Below are positions 5,399 through 6,613 of a DNA stretch of 6,613 nucleotides, piece after piece. The notes under the pieces were generated by a model. It was not told the origin of the DNA. It made no database searches and saw only the letters and a list, made by a program, of their open reading frames with translations. This DNA is from CAZTHC01 sp964613425. Lineage in GTDB: Bacteria > Bacillota > Clostridia > TANB77 > CAG-508. A program made the translations under genes and the position numbers. Where the stretch lies: contig CAZTHC010000060.1 of assembly GCA_964613425.1 (NCBI GenBank), positions 1 to 6,613 of the forward strand. Direction: 5' to 3'. Each line of letters begins with the position of its first letter. Position 1 is the first letter of the stretch.

Positions 5399-6247
5399 TT
5401 ATAACTGCTGAATTTCTTCTATAGTTAATCCAGTTATATTTGCTATTGTTTTTATATCTATTTTTTGTTCTATCATCTTTCTTGCTATTTGAATATTTCT
5501 CTGTCTCATTCCCTTCTCTATGCCTTTCTCTATGCCTTCTTTCAGACCTTCCTCTTTAGCACTACTTATATTATTATATTCATCCATAATTGCTTTTTCT
5601 CTTAAAAATGCAATTCTTCTTATTTCTTCATCCCCGCTCAGATATTCTAATTCTTTTGCTGCCTTTTTTATTACATTGTTTTTTTTCATTGCTAGCTCTA
5701 CCCCCTTTTTATTTTCATTATTTATAAAATGCATCCACGCATCTAAGTTACTTTCTATTTTTAATCCTTTTTCTCTAAACTTAGGTATTTGTATAAAATG
5801 TAATTCTAACTTATCTGTCACTATTTCATTATTATAATCTCTTTTAATTCTCCCAATCTCGTGATATGGTCCATCCTCAAAGCAATTAAAATTTAGTATA
5901 TTTATTGCTATTGTTTGAATTCCTTCTTTATAATTATTTCCTTTACCTAGTCCATTATGATACATTGCAGACCAATAATATAAACTTCTCTCTTTTATAT
6001 TATACTCATCTTTTACTTGAATTTCTATATTTACTAATTTATTATTATCAGCCATTGCTTGAATATCTAATATACCTGTCTTATTTTCTTCTAATACTTT
6101 TTCTAATACTACGTCACTTTTTATTTGAATTTTTTGTATCGATATATTTAATATACTAGTTAATAAATCCTTTAATAAAACTTCATTTTCTTGTTTGCCA
6201 AAAATTTTTTTAAATACAAAATCGTTAGTAATTTTTAAATTGTCCAT
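5399..6247 (-). CDS. Rpn-family recombination-promoting nuclease / PD-(D/E)XK transposase-like protein
   Basis: A 282-residue member of the Rpn/YhgA-like group (PD-(D/E)XK nuclease-family transposase). The opening DNLKITNDFVFKKIFGKQEN (2-21) is typical. The nuclease core shows Asp61 in GILDIQA and Glu75-x-Gln77 in NIEIQVK, so the metal-binding residues are intact. A Gly-Ile-Glu-Lys repeat region (about 234-247) links to a C-terminal helical segment, IARKMIEQKIDIKTIANITG (254-273), that is probably helix-turn-helix-like. E. coli Rpn proteins cut DNA and promote RecA-independent recombination. No inverted terminal repeats or target duplication are visible, so it is not treated as an insertion sequence. 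ATG at 6247 has AAGGAGG 6 bases upstream. It precedes uvrC by 16 bases. Confidence 0.92.
   Translation of the reverse strand: MDNLKITNDFVFKKIFGKQENEVLLKDLLTSILNISIQKIQIKSDVVLEKVLEENKTGILDIQAMADNNKLVNIEIQVKDEYNIKERSLYYWSAMYHNGLGKGNNYKEGIQTIAINILNFNCFEDGPYHEIGRIKRDYNNEIVTDKLELHFIQIPKFREKGLKIESNLDAWMHFINNENKKGVELAMKKNNVIKKAAKELEYLSGDEEIRRIAFLREKAIMDEYNNISSAKEEGLKEGIEKGIEKGMRQRNIQIARKMIEQKIDIKTIANITGLTIEEIQQL
5514..5537. repeat. Two exact 12-bp tandem repeats inside the Rpn-family gene
   Basis: TTCTCTATGCCT occurs twice back to back, followed by a degenerate third unit. It encodes the repeated Gly-Ile-Glu-Lys linker at about residues 238-245. Twelve bases keep the frame, so copy number could vary without breaking the gene. 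Such linkers are common in this family. Confidence 0.75.
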
Positions 6248-6261
6248 GCTTGTCCTCCTTA

Positions 6262-6290
6262 ATTATATCATTTTGTCTTTTTGTTTGCAA
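6262..6290 (-). promoter_or_regulatory. Candidate promoter upstream of the Rpn-family gene
   Basis: On the - strand TTGCAA (6285-6290) is followed after 17 bases by a perfect TATAAT (6262-6267) with an upstream TG, an extended -10 pattern. The drawback is position: transcription would begin within or next to the AAGGAGG ribosome binding site, leaving almost no leader. It may therefore be a chance match in AT-rich DNA, or give a very short leader. Confidence 0.35.
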
Positions 6291-6403
6291 TTGTTTTATC
6301 ACCTTCAATCTTATTTATATTTTTAACTTTTTGGGAATTTGTGTTTTAGAAAAAAATTTTTTGAATTAATAATTAATTATTACCATTTTTTTACATTTAT
6401 GTC

Positions 6404-6443
6404 AATACATTAAATTAAATTCTTCCAATTTAATGTATTTTTT
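6404..6443 (+). terminator. Terminator-like hairpin in the right intergenic region
   Basis: A perfect 13-bp inverted repeat (AATACATTAAATT and AATTTAATGTATT) with a 10-base loop, running into TTTTTT on the + strand. No + strand gene lies directly upstream in this window. It could therefore stop antisense read-through, or belong to a longer leader of the gene starting at 6531. Confidence 0.5.
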
Positions 6444-6444
6444 A

Positions 6445-6471
6445 AAAAACTATTGCCACAAAATAGTTTTT
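6445..6471 (+). terminator. Second terminator-like hairpin, overlapping the candidate promoter
   Basis: A perfect 10-bp inverted repeat (AAAAACTATT and AATAGTTTTT) with a 7-base loop and a five-T end. It follows the previous hairpin by one base. Its loop contains part of the possible -35 box of the downstream gene, so it could alternatively be an operator-like dyad. Confidence 0.4.
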
Positions 6472-6484
6472 ACTGTAATATAAT
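6453..6484 (+). promoter_or_regulatory. Candidate promoter of the rightward gene at 6531
   Basis: TTGCCA (6453-6458) could serve as -35. TAATAT begins 17 bases later, and the better TATAAT (6479-6484) begins 20 bases later. A start near 6490 would give a leader of about 40 bases that includes the AAAGGAG ribosome binding site. The exact -10 is ambiguous. Confidence 0.4.
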
Positions 6485-6530
6485 ATACTAAGAATTTAAA
6501 AGTAGAAAATTTATACGAAAGGAGTTTGTT

Positions 6531-6613
6531 TTGTTTGAAGCGCCTGGACAATATTTTTATATTGTTGACGAGGATAGAGTTTATCGAAATATTCGGCGGA
6601 TGCTCTATGGCAT
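6531..6613 (+). CDS. Unidentified gene, N-terminal fragment (3' truncated by window edge)
   Basis: An open frame of 27 codons runs off the right edge. The start is a TTG at 6531, placed 6 bases after AAAGGAG; no ATG or GTG suits that ribosome binding site. The peptide begins MFEAPGQYFYIVDEDRVYRN and continues IRRMLYG. Codon use looks richer in G and C (about 32 of 83 bases) than the neighbouring genes. The FYIVDEDRVYRN pattern loosely recalls the start of fold-type III PLP decarboxylases, but the fragment is too short to support that. A second frame with TTG at 6526 or 6535 is also open but less well spaced from the ribosome binding site. Confidence 0.5.
   Translation, partial: MFEAPGQYFYIVDEDRVYRNIRRMLYG

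Noticed and set aside
5399..6247. Rpn-family gene as part of an insertion sequence
   Set aside because: No terminal inverted repeats or target-site duplication could be found at its borders, and it sits in a tidy operon-like spacing with uvrC.
6367..6382. 16-bp perfect palindrome made only of A and T (TAATAATTAATTATTA)
   Set aside because: In such AT-rich intergenic DNA a palindrome of only A and T is weak evidence. There is no second copy in the window and no link to a promoter.

Overview
The window is very AT-rich. Gene starts carry strong AGGAGG-type ribosome binding sites, and intrinsic terminators and AgrB/AgrD-type peptide signalling are present. Together these point to a low-GC Bacillota, most likely a member of the Clostridia, possibly an uncultured gut lineage. 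That assignment is inferred from gene content and composition only.

Left part (1-1410): an Agr-type quorum-sensing locus. A truncated C-terminal piece of an AgrC-like GHKL sensor kinase reads rightwards from the left edge to 339. It converges on a leftward agrB-agrD pair: the peptide-processing membrane protease AgrB (660-1289) and the 39-residue cyclic-peptide precursor AgrD (434-553). A hairpin between the two convergent units (379-416) looks like a shared terminator. The agrB start needs correcting to a TTG codon. The agrB leader and the agrB-agrD gap contain three perfect inverted repeats that could act at the RNA level.

Middle part (1411-3600): a leftward two-gene unit for RNA modification, with a class I SAM-dependent methyltransferase (2116-2973) followed 3 bases later by an RluA-family pseudouridine synthase (1426-2112). 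It ends at a perfect 20-bp stem terminator. Upstream lies an unrecognised 68-residue single-pass membrane protein (3151-3357). It sits between two intergenic stretches carrying GC-richer palindromic repeats, one of which has an inverted, diverged copy near position 350.

Right part (3601-6613): a leftward pair made of an Rpn-family PD-(D/E)XK protein (5399-6247) and full-length UvrC (3601-5382), separated by 16 bases and probably co-transcribed. The right-hand intergenic region (6248-6530) has two terminator-like hairpins and a promoter-like sequence. A truncated rightward gene with a likely TTG start (6531 onward) runs off the edge.

Most genes belong to familiar families. I did not find convincing evidence of an undescribed defence or mobile system. 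The points most worth a second look are the AgrD peptide with a long Cys-to-HQP interval, the RNA structures around agrBD, and the dispersed palindromic repeats.
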